Origin: Roseococcus microcysteis
GTDB taxonomy: Bacteria > Pseudomonadota > Alphaproteobacteria > Acetobacterales > Acetobacteraceae
DNA length: 64,000 nt
Direction of reading: 5' to 3'
Assembly (NCBI RefSeq): GCF_014764365.1
Contig: NZ_CP061718.1
Coordinates: 3,302,501-3,366,500 of the forward strand
The translations under genes and the position numbers were made by a program. This document shows, one piece after another, positions 19,301 to 26,826 of this stretch. How positions within the stretch are numbered: the stretch's first letter is position 1; every line of letters begins with the position of its first letter. The notes below the pieces were generated by a model that was given only the letters and a program-made list of their open reading frames with translations, ran no database searches and had not been told where the DNA came from.

Positions 19301-19758
19301 CCCTGCCCGAACTGCCGGAGCCGCAGCGCGAGGCGGCGGGGGCGCGATACCTGGCGCGGCCCGGCCATGGGCTGGACCTCGCGCAGCAGGCCGAAATCCT
19401 GGCCGAGGCGCTGGGCGTGCTCGCCCACCCCGACATCGCCGCCGCCTTCGGGCGCGGCAGCCTGGCGGAGGCGCCCATCGCCGGGCGCATCGGTGCGCGG
19501 CTGATCCTGGGCGTGGTGGACCGGCTGCTTGTCGCGCCCGACGCCGTGCTGATCCTGGACTTCAAGACCAACCGCCCGCCGCCTTTGCGGCCGGAGGATG
19601 CGCCGGCCGGTTACCTGCGGCAGATGGCGGCCTATCGGGCCGTGCTGCGCCTCGCTTATCCGGGGCGGGAGGTGCGCTGCGCCCTGGTCTGGACCTATGG
19701 CGCGCGGGTGATGCCGCTGCCGTCAGCCTTGCTGGACACGCATGCCCCGACCGCTTGA
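16306..19758 (+). CDS. addA: Double-strand break repair helicase AddA
   Basis: This UvrD/RecB-type helicase-nuclease has 1150 residues. Walker A is TASAGSGKTKLL (about 28-39) and Walker B is LLDEAQDSNPEQW near residue 398. Helicase motifs VGDVKQSIFGFQGAD and VMTVHGAKGLQAPIVILPD are intact. The C-terminal nuclease has LILDFKTNRPP. The ATG at 16306 overlaps the addB stop as ATGA; an upstream in-frame start at 16279 lacks family support. It forms the AddAB complex with AddB. Confidence 0.96.
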   Translation: MNVPHDARAEANARQRAASDPMASCFVTASAGSGKTKLLTDRLLRLMLGGAAPERLLCLTFTKAAAAEMASRLNARLGEWAVADAAKLRAELTDLLGRAPAGDEVERARDAFARVLELPGGMRIATLHAFAQSLLRGFPLEAGLAPGFAVMEEMDAAARMAEAREAELPASPATGHLATLVDARGMQALLRALRDEEAALEAAVTASGGSLSGLRKRLAARLGLDPHADAEALAMEAATGGDDGALSRAAAALLLSGNGNDVTRGEGIRGFLTLGPAARLVKLPGWVDIFLTDKGTVRKSLATKGCGAAQAMIQAALTTEGERLLDIETRRCALALLDATMAALTLGRPVLGHFAAAKRRVGRLDYDDLIASARALLDNPGAAWVLYKLDGGLDHVLLDEAQDSNPEQWGIAGALTAEFTTGEGSNDAPRTLFAVGDVKQSIFGFQGADATGLPRAATRFGARAEAAGQEFRRVELNVSFRSAPPVLALVDAVFADGAARAGVVGEGETLRHNPDRAGMAGCVEIWPLLAAGEAEEAPEWEVPETPMGETGPDSRLAQVLARRIRHMLDHERLPARHEGDPAQGRPIRAGDILVLVRKRDAFLAQLVRALKELDVPVGGVDRMVLVEQLAVLDVLATLDAILLPEDDLQLAAALKSPIFGLEEEDLFALAHDRKGSLHARLMARRGEGGRVGAAADLFAELSIRADHLPPHALIAEILSERGGRARLLARLGPDAADPLDELLTAALAHERAHPASLQHFLHWLRRAATEVKREPENSADRVRVMTVHGAKGLQAPIVILPDTASAPPNRSGLRWTEDDLPLWAPRSTGFAAPVWTAAQSSEAQREAEEANRLLYVALTRAEDRLLVCGWYRKKKAPACWHDKVVEGFRRLPGVEEVQFDPGAWGAEAAGFLDSPMLRLETPQEGARQAERLANTAADAPPLPAWARSPAPEVEGLRIATPSHMEDEEVEGAAAPPHAPGDPLGTRFRRGNLIHALLQSLPELPEPQREAAGARYLARPGHGLDLAQQAEILAEALGVLAHPDIAAAFGRGSLAEAPIAGRIGARLILGVVDRLLVAPDAVLILDFKTNRPPPLRPEDAPAGYLRQMAAYRAVLRLAYPGREVRCALVWTYGARVMPLPSALLDTHAPTA

Positions 19759-19810
19759 CCTGGGCACCGCGTGATCCGACTTATCGCGCAATGTGCAAGG
19801 ATCGCATGCA

Positions 19811-20140
19811 ATGAGCGAACTGACCAAGGCCGTGAGCGACGAGACCTTCCAGCAGGATGTGCTGGAGGCGAAGGGCGCCGTGCTGGTGGATTTCTGGGCC
19901 GAATGGTGCGGCCCCTGCCGTATGGTGGCCCCCATCCTGGACGAGATCGCCCAGGAATATCAGGGCAAGCTGACCATCGCGAAGGTCAACATTGACGACA
20001 ACCCGGAGACGCCCAGCGCCTATGCGGTGCGCGGCATCCCCACCATGATCCTGTTCCAGGATGGCAAGCCGGTGGACACCAAGGTGGGCGCCATGCCGAA
20101 GAGCCAGATGAAGGACTGGATCGCGTCCAAGCTGGCGTGA
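19811..20140 (+). CDS. trxA: Thioredoxin
   Basis: The 109-residue cytoplasmic thioredoxin has the redox motif WCGPC (Cys33, Cys36), the preceding VDFWAEW strand and the cis-proline RGIPTMILF. It reduces protein disulfides and serves ribonucleotide reductase. It follows addA by 52 bases, an order common in alphaproteobacteria. A hairpin after its stop probably ends transcription. Confidence 0.96.
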   Translation: MSELTKAVSDETFQQDVLEAKGAVLVDFWAEWCGPCRMVAPILDEIAQEYQGKLTIAKVNIDDNPETPSAYAVRGIPTMILFQDGKPVDTKVGAMPKSQMKDWIASKLA

Positions 20141-20148
20141 TGTCTGGG

Positions 20149-20177
20149 GCTGGAGTGAGGTCTAACCTCGCTCCAGC
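20149..20177. terminator. Bidirectional hairpin between trxA and JmjC gene
   Basis: GCTGGAGTGAGGT (20149-20161) pairs with ACCTCGCTCCAGC (20165-20177): 13 bp with one G-T wobble and a 3-base loop. The loop is the stop codon of the convergent JmjC gene. The position between convergent ends fits a two-way terminator, although no T tract follows. Confidence 0.6.
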
Positions 20178-21355
20178 ATCCCATGCCGCCAGAGATGCGC
20201 CGCGAAGTCGCGGTCCCGCGGGATGGCGCCATCGGCGAGCGCCGTGAGGTCGTCCATCTGTTCCGCGGTCAGGATGTCCACGCCGCCGGGCCAGTGCAGC
20301 GCCACCACCCCATCTTCGCCCTGCACCACATGGTGGTGCATGCCGTCGGCCAGCCGCAGCTTGCCTTCCGGCATGCGGTCCATCAGGCCCCGCGCCGGCA
20401 GGGGCTGGCGGTCCTGCGGCAGGTGGGACAGCAGCAGGTTTTGCAGGCGCTCCGCGAGGCCCGGCGCGGCCAGCCGCGCCAGGGCGCCTTCCAGCGCCGG
20501 GTGCAGGTCATCCTCGCCGATGCGCCAGGTGGGGACGGATTCGCGCAGCGCGGGGTCGGTCGCCTCCACATCATCCAGCAATTGCCGCAGCGCCTCGGCC
20601 CAGGAGGGTTCGAGGAAGCCCAGCGTGATGTGCAGCGAGGTCTCGCCCGGCTCGGTCGCCGCGTCGTGGAAGACGCCGCGCGGGATGTAGAGGGCGTCGC
20701 CGGGTTCCAGCAGCAGGGTGTGGGGTTCGCCCTCGGGGGCGAGCTTGCCGGTCCAGCCGGTGCGGCGGGTGGGGCGGGGCAGGGGCTCGCCATCCCAGAC
20801 GCGCCAGCGCTTGCGGCCCTCGACTTGCAGCACCAGCACGTCATGCGTGTCGTAATGGGTGCGGAAGCCCTGGGCGGCGGGCGGCGTCAGGTAGAGATTG
20901 GCCTGGACGGCGTGGAGGAACAGCTTTTCCAGCCCCCGGCAGAGGCGTTGCAGGGGCGGATGCGTCTCGTCGAACTGGGAGACGACCAGCGAGGCGCCGG
21001 CGTCGAAGCGCGCCAACAGGCGCGGCAGGTCCACGCGCCCGTCATCGAGGGTGAATTCCTCGTGCGGCACGCCCGCGCTGCCGCGCTGGCTTTCATCGGC
21101 CATGGCGATGCGCGGCGTGCGCGCGGCGTCGGTGCGGAGATGCGCGTCAATGGCGGCGGTGGAGAGCACCTCGGCGAAGCGGTTCACGCCATGGCCGGGC
21201 AGGAAGCGCCAGTTGCGGGATTCCCGCATGGACAGCGCCTCGCTGACGCCCAGCCTGCCATAGGTCACGCCGAAGGCCCATTCGCCGAGGGTTTCGGCGG
21301 TGGGGGGGCGGAGGCTGCCCTTTTGGCTCCCCGATTGGCTGCCCTCTGGGCTCAC
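20162..21355 (-). CDS. JmjC-domain (cupin-4) ribosomal oxygenase-like protein
   Basis: The 397-residue protein belongs to the RoxA/YcfD-MINA type of Fe(II)/2-oxoglutarate oxygenases, which hydroxylate ribosomal proteins. Iron ligands fit His167 and Asp169 (HYDTHDVLVLQ) and His230 (YIPRGVFHDA), with the spacing seen in YcfD. The exact substrate is not readable. The start is a GTG at 21355 overlapping the stop of the upstream tandem-repeat lipoprotein as GTGA, an unusual pairing. It converges on trxA. Confidence 0.85.
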   Translation of the reverse strand: MSPEGSQSGSQKGSLRPPTAETLGEWAFGVTYGRLGVSEALSMRESRNWRFLPGHGVNRFAEVLSTAAIDAHLRTDAARTPRIAMADESQRGSAGVPHEEFTLDDGRVDLPRLLARFDAGASLVVSQFDETHPPLQRLCRGLEKLFLHAVQANLYLTPPAAQGFRTHYDTHDVLVLQVEGRKRWRVWDGEPLPRPTRRTGWTGKLAPEGEPHTLLLEPGDALYIPRGVFHDAATEPGETSLHITLGFLEPSWAEALRQLLDDVEATDPALRESVPTWRIGEDDLHPALEGALARLAAPGLAERLQNLLLSHLPQDRQPLPARGLMDRMPEGKLRLADGMHHHVVQGEDGVVALHWPGGVDILTAEQMDDLTALADGAIPRDRDFAAHLWRHGMLERG

Positions 21356-21816
21356 CAGCGGCGGCCCCCGCGCCCATAGCCCACGCCATCATTGGGGTCG
21401 CTGTCGGTCAGCCCGGTGCGGATGCGGTTGCCGCCATAGCCGCCGCGATACCCGCCGCGGCCATAGCCCGCGCCATCATTGGGGTCGCTGTCGGTGATGC
21501 CGGTGCGGACGCGGTTGCCGCTGTAGCCGCCACGATAGCCGCCGCGCCCATAGCCGGCGCCGTCATTGGGGTCGGCGTCGGTCAGGCCGGTGCGGACGCG
21601 GTTGCCGGAATAGCCGCCGCGATACCCGCCGCGCCCATAGCCCACGCCGTCATTGGGGTCGGCGTCGGTCAGGCCGGTGCGGATGCGGCCGGTGGCCATG
21701 GGCGCCACATAGACGGGGCCGGGCTGGGCGGGCACGCAGGCGGCCAGGGTTGCGCCAGCGGCACTGAGTGCGGCCACGCGGAGCACCAGCAGGCGTCGGG
21801 ACAGGCGTTCGGTCAT
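21352..21816 (-). CDS. DPND tandem-repeat lipoprotein
   Basis: I do not recognise a named family. The 154-residue product begins with a basic stretch, a hydrophobic segment and a lipobox-like TLAAC (Cys at about residue 27), so it is probably an exported lipoprotein. The mature part consists of four copies of a 29-residue unit with the core RTGLTDADPNDGVGYGRGG and a GYRGGYSGN spacer. The acidic TDxDPND core resembles a Ca2+-binding loop, but binding is speculative. The ATG at 21816 has AAGGAAA just upstream. Its stop overlaps the JmjC start. A paralog lies 31 bases upstream. Confidence 0.75.
   Translation of the reverse strand: MTERLSRRLLVLRVAALSAAGATLAACVPAQPGPVYVAPMATGRIRTGLTDADPNDGVGYGRGGYRGGYSGNRVRTGLTDADPNDGAGYGRGGYRGGYSGNRVRTGITDSDPNDGAGYGRGGYRGGYGGNRIRTGLTDSDPNDGVGYGRGGRRW
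21361..21685 (-). repeat. 87-bp coding tandem repeat (4 copies)
   Basis: Four near-identical units within the lipoprotein gene each encode RTG(L/I)TD(A/S)DPND(G)xGYGRGG plus a Gly/Tyr-rich linker; the last copy is shortened. Periodicity is 29 codons. Confidence 0.85.
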
Positions 21817-21847
21817 TTTCCTTGGGCTCCGTTGAGCGCGGCGCGGA

Positions 21848-22333
21848 TCACTTGCGCCCGCCACCGCGGCCATGGCCCGCGGTGTCATTGGGGTCGGAAT
21901 CGGTCAGGCCGGTGCGGGGGCGCCCGCCACCACGGCCGTAACCGGGGCTGTCATTGGGGTCGGAATCGGTCAGGCCAGTGCGGGGACGGCCACCGCCACG
22001 GCCGTAACCGGGGCTGTCGTTCGGGTCGCTGTCGGTCAGGCCGGTGCGGGGGCGCCCGCCACCACGGCCATAGCCGGGGCTGTCATTGGGGTCGCTGTCG
22101 GTCAGGCCGGTGCGGGGGCGGCCACCACGGCCATAGCCCGGGCTGTCATTCGGGTCGCTGTCGGTGATGCCGGTGCGGTATTGCGCGCGGGCGGGCGCGG
22201 CGGCCAGGCCGCCCAGCAGCAGCGCGGCGCCCGAGGCCACCCGGGTCACGAAGAGGCGACGGCCAAGCCGGGCCCGCGCGACCTGCGTCCCGTCTTCCCT
22301 GCCTGGACCCTCCGTGGGGTCTGGGTGGGACAT
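21848..22333 (-). CDS. DPND tandem-repeat exported protein (paralog)
   Basis: The product has 161 residues with a basic RLGRRLFVTRVA stretch, a hydrophobic core and APARAQ, which reads as a signal peptide with an AxA cleavage site, possibly Tat-dependent because of the paired arginines. The mature part is five copies of a 22-residue unit, RTGLTDSDPNDSPGYGRGG plus GRP. It is paralogous to the lipoprotein gene downstream, which uses the same core with a longer linker. The ATG at 22333 follows GGAGGAAGG. Function unknown. Confidence 0.75.
   Translation of the reverse strand: MSHPDPTEGPGREDGTQVARARLGRRLFVTRVASGAALLLGGLAAAPARAQYRTGITDSDPNDSPGYGRGGRPRTGLTDSDPNDSPGYGRGGGRPRTGLTDSDPNDSPGYGRGGGRPRTGLTDSDPNDSPGYGRGGGRPRTGLTDSDPNDTAGHGRGGGRK
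21851..22177 (-). repeat. 66-bp coding tandem repeat (5 copies)
   Basis: Five units of 22 codons each encode RTG(L/I)TDSDPND followed by (S)PGYGRGGGRP. The last copy diverges to TAGHGRGGGRK. The repeats are in frame and protein-level, not CRISPR-like. Confidence 0.88.
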
Positions 22334-22451
22334 GGCCTTCCTCCACTTCTTCGTGTCGTTGTGGCATTCTGGATGCACGATGTTACGGACGCAAGCTTTC
22401 GTGCATCACAGATGACAGTTGCGCGCCATCAGAGCCAACAGGGGTTTAACA

Positions 22452-23177
22452 ATGTCCGAAGCTGCCTCCCCGCTGCCGCCGCTCTATGGCGGGCTGGTGC
22501 CCCTGAACCAGATGCAGCACGCCCATTGGCGCGTGCGCGATGTGGGCTTCGGCTTCGCCGCCGGCATTCCCGCCGTGCCGCTGGCGCTGGAGGAGTTCCC
22601 GCTCGCCGCCCGCCACATGGGCGTGGTCTTCGCCACCGGCGCGCCGCACATGCCGCTCGCCATCCTGGGCGGCGGGCCTGGCCGCAACCTCTTCATCAAT
22701 GAGGCGGGGGAGTGGCGGCAGGGCGTCTATGTCCCCGCCTATCTCCGCCGCTACCCTTTCCTGCTGGCCCGCACCGCGCCGGGCAGCGAGGAGCTGGCGC
22801 TCTGCCTCGACCCCGGCGCGCCCCAATTCTCCGAGGCCGAGGGCGAACCCCTCTTCGACGCCGAGGGCAAGCCCACCGCCATGGCCAGCCGCGCCTTCGA
22901 ATTCACCCGCGCGGTGGAGGGCAGTTTCCTCCGCACCCAGGACTTCGTGGCCGCCTTGGCGGAGTTGAAACTGCTCGGCCCCGCCGCCGTGCAGTTCGAG
23001 CAGGGCGGCCGCAACCTGCGCGTGGACGGCTTCCACGCCGTGCAGCGCGAGGCCTTCAACGCGCTGACCGGCGAACAGCTCGTCATGCTGCGCGACAAGG
23101 GCTGGCTGGAGGCCATCCACGCGCATCTGTTCTCGGTGGCGGCGCTTCCCTCCATCGTGCAGCAGGCGGCGGCCTGA
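22452..23177 (+). CDS. SapC family protein
   Basis: The 241-residue protein matches the SapC family: a YGGLVPLN start, WRVRDVGFGFA, VYVPAYLRRYPF in the middle and LPSIVQQ near the end. SapC was named from an S-layer-linked locus in Campylobacter, but its role in alphaproteobacteria is unsettled. No signal peptide is seen. The ATG at 22452 gives the family-typical N-terminus. It precedes the histidine kinase by only five bases and probably shares its transcript. Confidence 0.85.
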   Translation: MSEAASPLPPLYGGLVPLNQMQHAHWRVRDVGFGFAAGIPAVPLALEEFPLAARHMGVVFATGAPHMPLAILGGGPGRNLFINEAGEWRQGVYVPAYLRRYPFLLARTAPGSEELALCLDPGAPQFSEAEGEPLFDAEGKPTAMASRAFEFTRAVEGSFLRTQDFVAALAELKLLGPAAVQFEQGGRNLRVDGFHAVQREAFNALTGEQLVMLRDKGWLEAIHAHLFSVAALPSIVQQAAA

Positions 23178-23181
23178 GCCT

Positions 23182-24845
23182 GTGCCCGAAGCGCCGCTGC
23201 TGAAGCCCGAGGCCCCGCCGCGCCCGCGCCGGCGGCGCGCCTGGGGCTCGCCCCTGCTGCGGCGCATCCTGCTGGTGAACGCCCTACCGCCGGCGCTGCT
23301 GGCCGTGGCGCTTCTCTACCTGGACCAGTACCAGGACGGGCTTCTCGCCGCCGAGGTCGAGGCCATGCGCACCCAGGCGCGCATCTATGCCGGCGGCATC
23401 AGCGAGGCCGCGGTCCGCATCCAGGATGACCGCGCGGTGCTGGTGCCCGAAGCCGCGCGGCCCCTGCTGCGGCGCCTGGTGGAGCCCTCGCCCAACACCC
23501 AGGCGCGCCTGTTCGACACGGCCGGCCTGGTGGTGGCCGACAGCCGCGTGCGCGAGAGCGTGGGCGGTGCCGTCGTCACCGAACCTTTGCCGCCGCCCGC
23601 CCCGCGCGGCGTGTTCTCGCAGGGGGTGGGGGGGTCTATGAATGGCTGCTGGGGCTGCTGCCCAGCGCCTCCCGCAACCCGGTGGTGCTGGACACGACGC
23701 CGGACGCGCAGAGCTTCGACTGGCAGCCCGACCTCGGCCCCGAGCGCCAGGCGGAGCTGCGGCTGGCACTCGAAGGCGGCGTCACCCCCTATATCCGCCG
23801 CACGCCGGATGGGCGGCTGCTGGTGAGCGTCGCCGAACCCGCGCGGCGCGGCGCGCAGGCCGTGGGCATCGTGCTGCTGACGCGCGAGGCGCGGGAGGTG
23901 GATGCGCGGCTTCTCGAAATCCGCGCCAGCGTGCTGGGGCTGTTCCTGCTGGCGCTGGCGCTGACCGTCGCCGTCTCCTTCTATCTGGCGCAGACGCTGG
24001 CGAGCCCGATCCTGCGCCTGGCGGATGCGGCGGCGGAGATGCGGCAGGGCAAGGGGCGCGGCGGCTCGGTGCCCGAGGACCTTTTGGCGCGTCGGGATGA
24101 GATCGGCATTCTCGCGCGGGATTTGCGGGCGGCGGCGCTGGCGCTCTGGGCGCGGATTGACGCCAATGAACGCTTCGCGGCCGATGTGGCGCATGAGCTG
24201 AAGAACCCGCTGACCAGCGTGCGCAGCGCCATCGAGACGCTGCGGCGGGTGGAGGATGTGGAGCAGCAACGCAGGCTGCTCGGCATCATCGCCAATGACG
24301 CGGTGCGGATGGACCGGCTGATCACGGATATCGCGGATTCCTCGCGCGTGGATGCCGAGCTTTCGCGCGTGATCGCGGAGCCGGTGGACATCGCGCCCAT
24401 CCTGGCCGTGCTGGTGGAGCTGAACAACACCATCCGCCAGCCGGGTGAGCCGGAAATGATCCTGGAGGCGCCGGAACACCTGGTGGCAATGGGGGTGGAG
24501 GACCGGCTGGTGCAGGTGTTCCGCAACCTGCTGGGCAATGCCGTCAGCTTCAGCCCGGAGGGCGGGCGCGTCTGGCTGCGCGCGCGCGCGGCGGGGCCGG
24601 AGGTGGAGGTGATTGTGGAGGATGAGGGGCCGGGGATTCCGGAGGCGCGTCTGGAGGGGATTTTTGACCGCTTCTACTCCGAACGGCCGCGGGGGGAGCG
24701 GTTCGGGCAGCATTCGGGGCTGGGGCTTTCCATTTCGCGCCAGATCATTGAGGGGCTGCGGGGGAGGATTGCGGCGGAGAATAGGAGGGATGCGGAGGGG
24801 AAGGTGATTGGGGCAAGGTTTTTGGTGCGGTTGCCGGTGGGCTAG
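23182..24845 (+). CDS. ChvG-like sensor histidine kinase, frameshifted
   Basis: Two membrane helices flank a periplasmic sensing domain. HAMP follows (near LASPILRLADAAAEM), then DHp with the phospho-acceptor His in DVAHELKNPLTS, then a GHKL catalytic domain (NLLGNAVSF, VEDEGPGIPE, GLGLSISRQII). The frame breaks at the G7 run 23628-23634. One added G joins the two parts into a normal 554-residue protein with the continuation VYEWLLGLLPSAS. The start is a GTG at 23182. No response regulator gene is adjacent. The last ~80 codons use G- and T-ending codons much more than the rest. Confidence 0.85.
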
Positions 24846-24870
24846 CAACTGGCAGTGAACCTAGACACCT

Positions 24871-24881
24871 GGATAGTCACC
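24871..24881 (+). repeat. Left direct repeat flanking AT-rich gene
   Basis: GGATAGTCACC lies just outside the stop of the GHKL gene. A near copy, GGATTAGTCACC, lies at 26813-26824 on the other side. Eight bases (TAGTCACC) are identical. It could mark an insertion, but chance is not excluded. Confidence 0.3.
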
Positions 24882-26715
24882 GCAATTTTTGTTTTGCATT
24901 AAATTGCAGCACCTCCTCAAAGACCCGGTTCCGAGCCTTTGCATCGATCAAAAATGAGGAAGCAGGCATAACATAAAAATGTAGCGGAACGTCATTTTCA
25001 CTGCCAATTTGAAAATCATTATATAAGACTTTTTCGTTTAGTGAAAACACGTCTTTGAAATTCGTTTGCTTCATATCCGCATAAAATTCGTCGTCAATTT
25101 CGACGACAGCAAATGCGAACACTTCGCGCAGCGTTGGAACGCGTTTTACCAACTCATTTGCGTAGAATCGGCATTGAAGCAAAGCCTTGTTATTTTCAAA
25201 TATATCAGCGCCAGGCTTTTTAAATTCGACGATGACTAATTTATTCGGGTGACCAGAATTATCTTTGGAGAAAAATCCTGCGATATCTGGACGGCGCTGC
25301 TGCTTAGATTCAGTTTGTTCGTTGACTTCTTTGACAACTTTCGCAAGCGCTTCGTCGCTAAAAATGTTGTTATAAGATAGAAACTTATCGTCAATTAGCC
25401 AAACATTATTCTCTCGAATATCGTTGCCGTCGCTGTGTTTCTTCAGTATTGCGTTGTGCAGCGCCTCTTCGGCCGCGTCGCGCGGCATCTTCGCCAGCGA
25501 CTCGATTACCAGCGCTCTATGAACTATAAATCGCGCGAGGTCGTCGCTCGCAAGATGCGAAATGTCGTCAAATGCAATGGGAGCTCCAACCTCCATAGCT
25601 TCGACAAGGGTATCTTCCCGTCGTGCGAGTTGAGCTCGATACGTTTTTACAATTTCGTCAGCATCTAGCAATCCTACTTCACCATTAAGAGAGTCTATTT
25701 GGATAAATGGATAATATGTAACGAGTTTTTTGACATTTGTTTGCTTGAATTCTTGTATTTCATTTTGTGCGGCCGCATTAATAATTGACAGGCATTCCGC
25801 TCGAATTCGCGGCATCAAGCTTTCTCTACTGATTGGAGAAATTAAGTCAGAATCGGCGCTGGTTGCAGGGATCTCCAGCCGCTTCCGCTCCATGTTTGCG
25901 CGCCCGCTCAGATAGCCTGAGGTGACAGATATGACGTAGCGGCATATGTCGAAGCGCTTGCTTATCGGCATTTCTTCTACGCATATTTCGTCGGCGCACA
26001 GCATCGCCGTGATGCCCTTCAAGGGCGGCTCGTCACGAAATAAATAACAATCAAACCTCTCTCCCTCGAACTCAAAAGCATGCGTCGCATAAGCTTCAAT
26101 GGACTGCCCCCCAAAGATAACATGCTCGGGGAAAGGTTGCTGCGAGTTGTGCGTAAATTCGATCTCGACGCTTTTTCCTGCCTGCTTCTTTAAAAAAAGA
26201 AGAAGCCTAAGGTCATCACAAATTGAGTTAACCAATTTGGTGACTTGACTGTTGACTCGATCTTTTATTTTACTTATTGTGATAACTGTAGAATTCGGCC
26301 CAGTTCTTTCGATTTTTTCGACATCATCAAGCTTAAAGTCTGGAGTATAAAAGAATTGAACTTTTTTGCTTGGCAACTGGCTTTCGATTTTTACCGAATC
26401 GGCAAATTTCAAGAATGAAAGGCGGCCTACACCTTTGCCTCCCAGATGATCTTTATGATTGGTGTAGACTTCATCGAAATAATTTAAATTGTCGTCCGTA
26501 AATCCTTCGCCATTATCCGAAATTCTTATACTGTGCAGTGCGCTTCGAGCGTCGTCACCGAACAGCGTCGGGTGGCGATCAAATTGCAGATCCACCGAAA
26601 TGGAGGTCGCGCTCGCATGAATTGAATTCGTTACTGCTTCGCGGATGACGTCGCGTGCAGTTACGCCCCCTTTGTAGTGTTCATTTAAGAATTTTCGGAG
26701 ATTAATGCGAGCCAT
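24877..26715 (-). CDS. GHKL ATPase with C-terminal PD-(D/E)XK-like nuclease
   Basis: The 612-residue product is encoded by DNA far richer in A and T than any other gene here. The N-terminus is a Bergerat ATP-binding domain: N-box EAVTNSIHA (Glu26, Asn30), G1 ISDNGEGF (67-71) and G2 LGGKGVGRLSFLK (91-103), closest in style to MORC/MutL-like prokaryotic ATPases. The C-terminal part (about 437-540) has VWLIDDKFLSY, then PDIAGFF (Asp477) and VIVEFKKPG (Glu497, Lys499), a PD-(D/E)XK layout. A role in anti-phage defence is inference. It stands alone, with no partner gene. No Shine-Dalgarno is evident. Confidence 0.8.
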   Translation of the reverse strand: MARINLRKFLNEHYKGGVTARDVIREAVTNSIHASATSISVDLQFDRHPTLFGDDARSALHSIRISDNGEGFTDDNLNYFDEVYTNHKDHLGGKGVGRLSFLKFADSVKIESQLPSKKVQFFYTPDFKLDDVEKIERTGPNSTVITISKIKDRVNSQVTKLVNSICDDLRLLLFLKKQAGKSVEIEFTHNSQQPFPEHVIFGGQSIEAYATHAFEFEGERFDCYLFRDEPPLKGITAMLCADEICVEEMPISKRFDICRYVISVTSGYLSGRANMERKRLEIPATSADSDLISPISRESLMPRIRAECLSIINAAAQNEIQEFKQTNVKKLVTYYPFIQIDSLNGEVGLLDADEIVKTYRAQLARREDTLVEAMEVGAPIAFDDISHLASDDLARFIVHRALVIESLAKMPRDAAEEALHNAILKKHSDGNDIRENNVWLIDDKFLSYNNIFSDEALAKVVKEVNEQTESKQQRRPDIAGFFSKDNSGHPNKLVIVEFKKPGADIFENNKALLQCRFYANELVKRVPTLREVFAFAVVEIDDEFYADMKQTNFKDVFSLNEKVLYNDFQIGSENDVPLHFYVMPASSFLIDAKARNRVFEEVLQFNAKQKLR

Positions 26716-26812
26716 GATCGCATCTTATGGAAAGGCATCGGCGGCGGCAATGTCTCTTTCCTAGCGGACGCTTGCGGTTAGGGGGGCAATCGGCTGCCTC
26801 GAATGACGGCCC

Positions 26813-26824
26813 GGATTAGTCACC
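26813..26824 (+). repeat. Right direct repeat flanking AT-rich gene
   Basis: GGATTAGTCACC is the partner of 24871-24881, differing by one extra T. It sits immediately before the rimP promoter, so insertion here would leave the rimP operon intact. Confidence 0.3.
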
Positions 26825-26826
26825 CC

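Noticed and set aside
16252-19428. A 1058-codon open frame on the minus strand across addA
   Set aside because: addA on the other strand has every helicase motif; the antisense frame is Gln/Arg/Gly-rich low complexity without motifs.
21361-22177. Regularly spaced repeats considered as a CRISPR array
   Set aside because: The units are contiguous, in frame, of 66 and 87 bases, lack unique spacers and clearly encode protein repeats.
23628-23634. Programmed frameshifting in the kinase
   Set aside because: No slippery heptamer with downstream structure is evident, and four other genes here lose one base in the same way, so a sequencing artefact is simpler.
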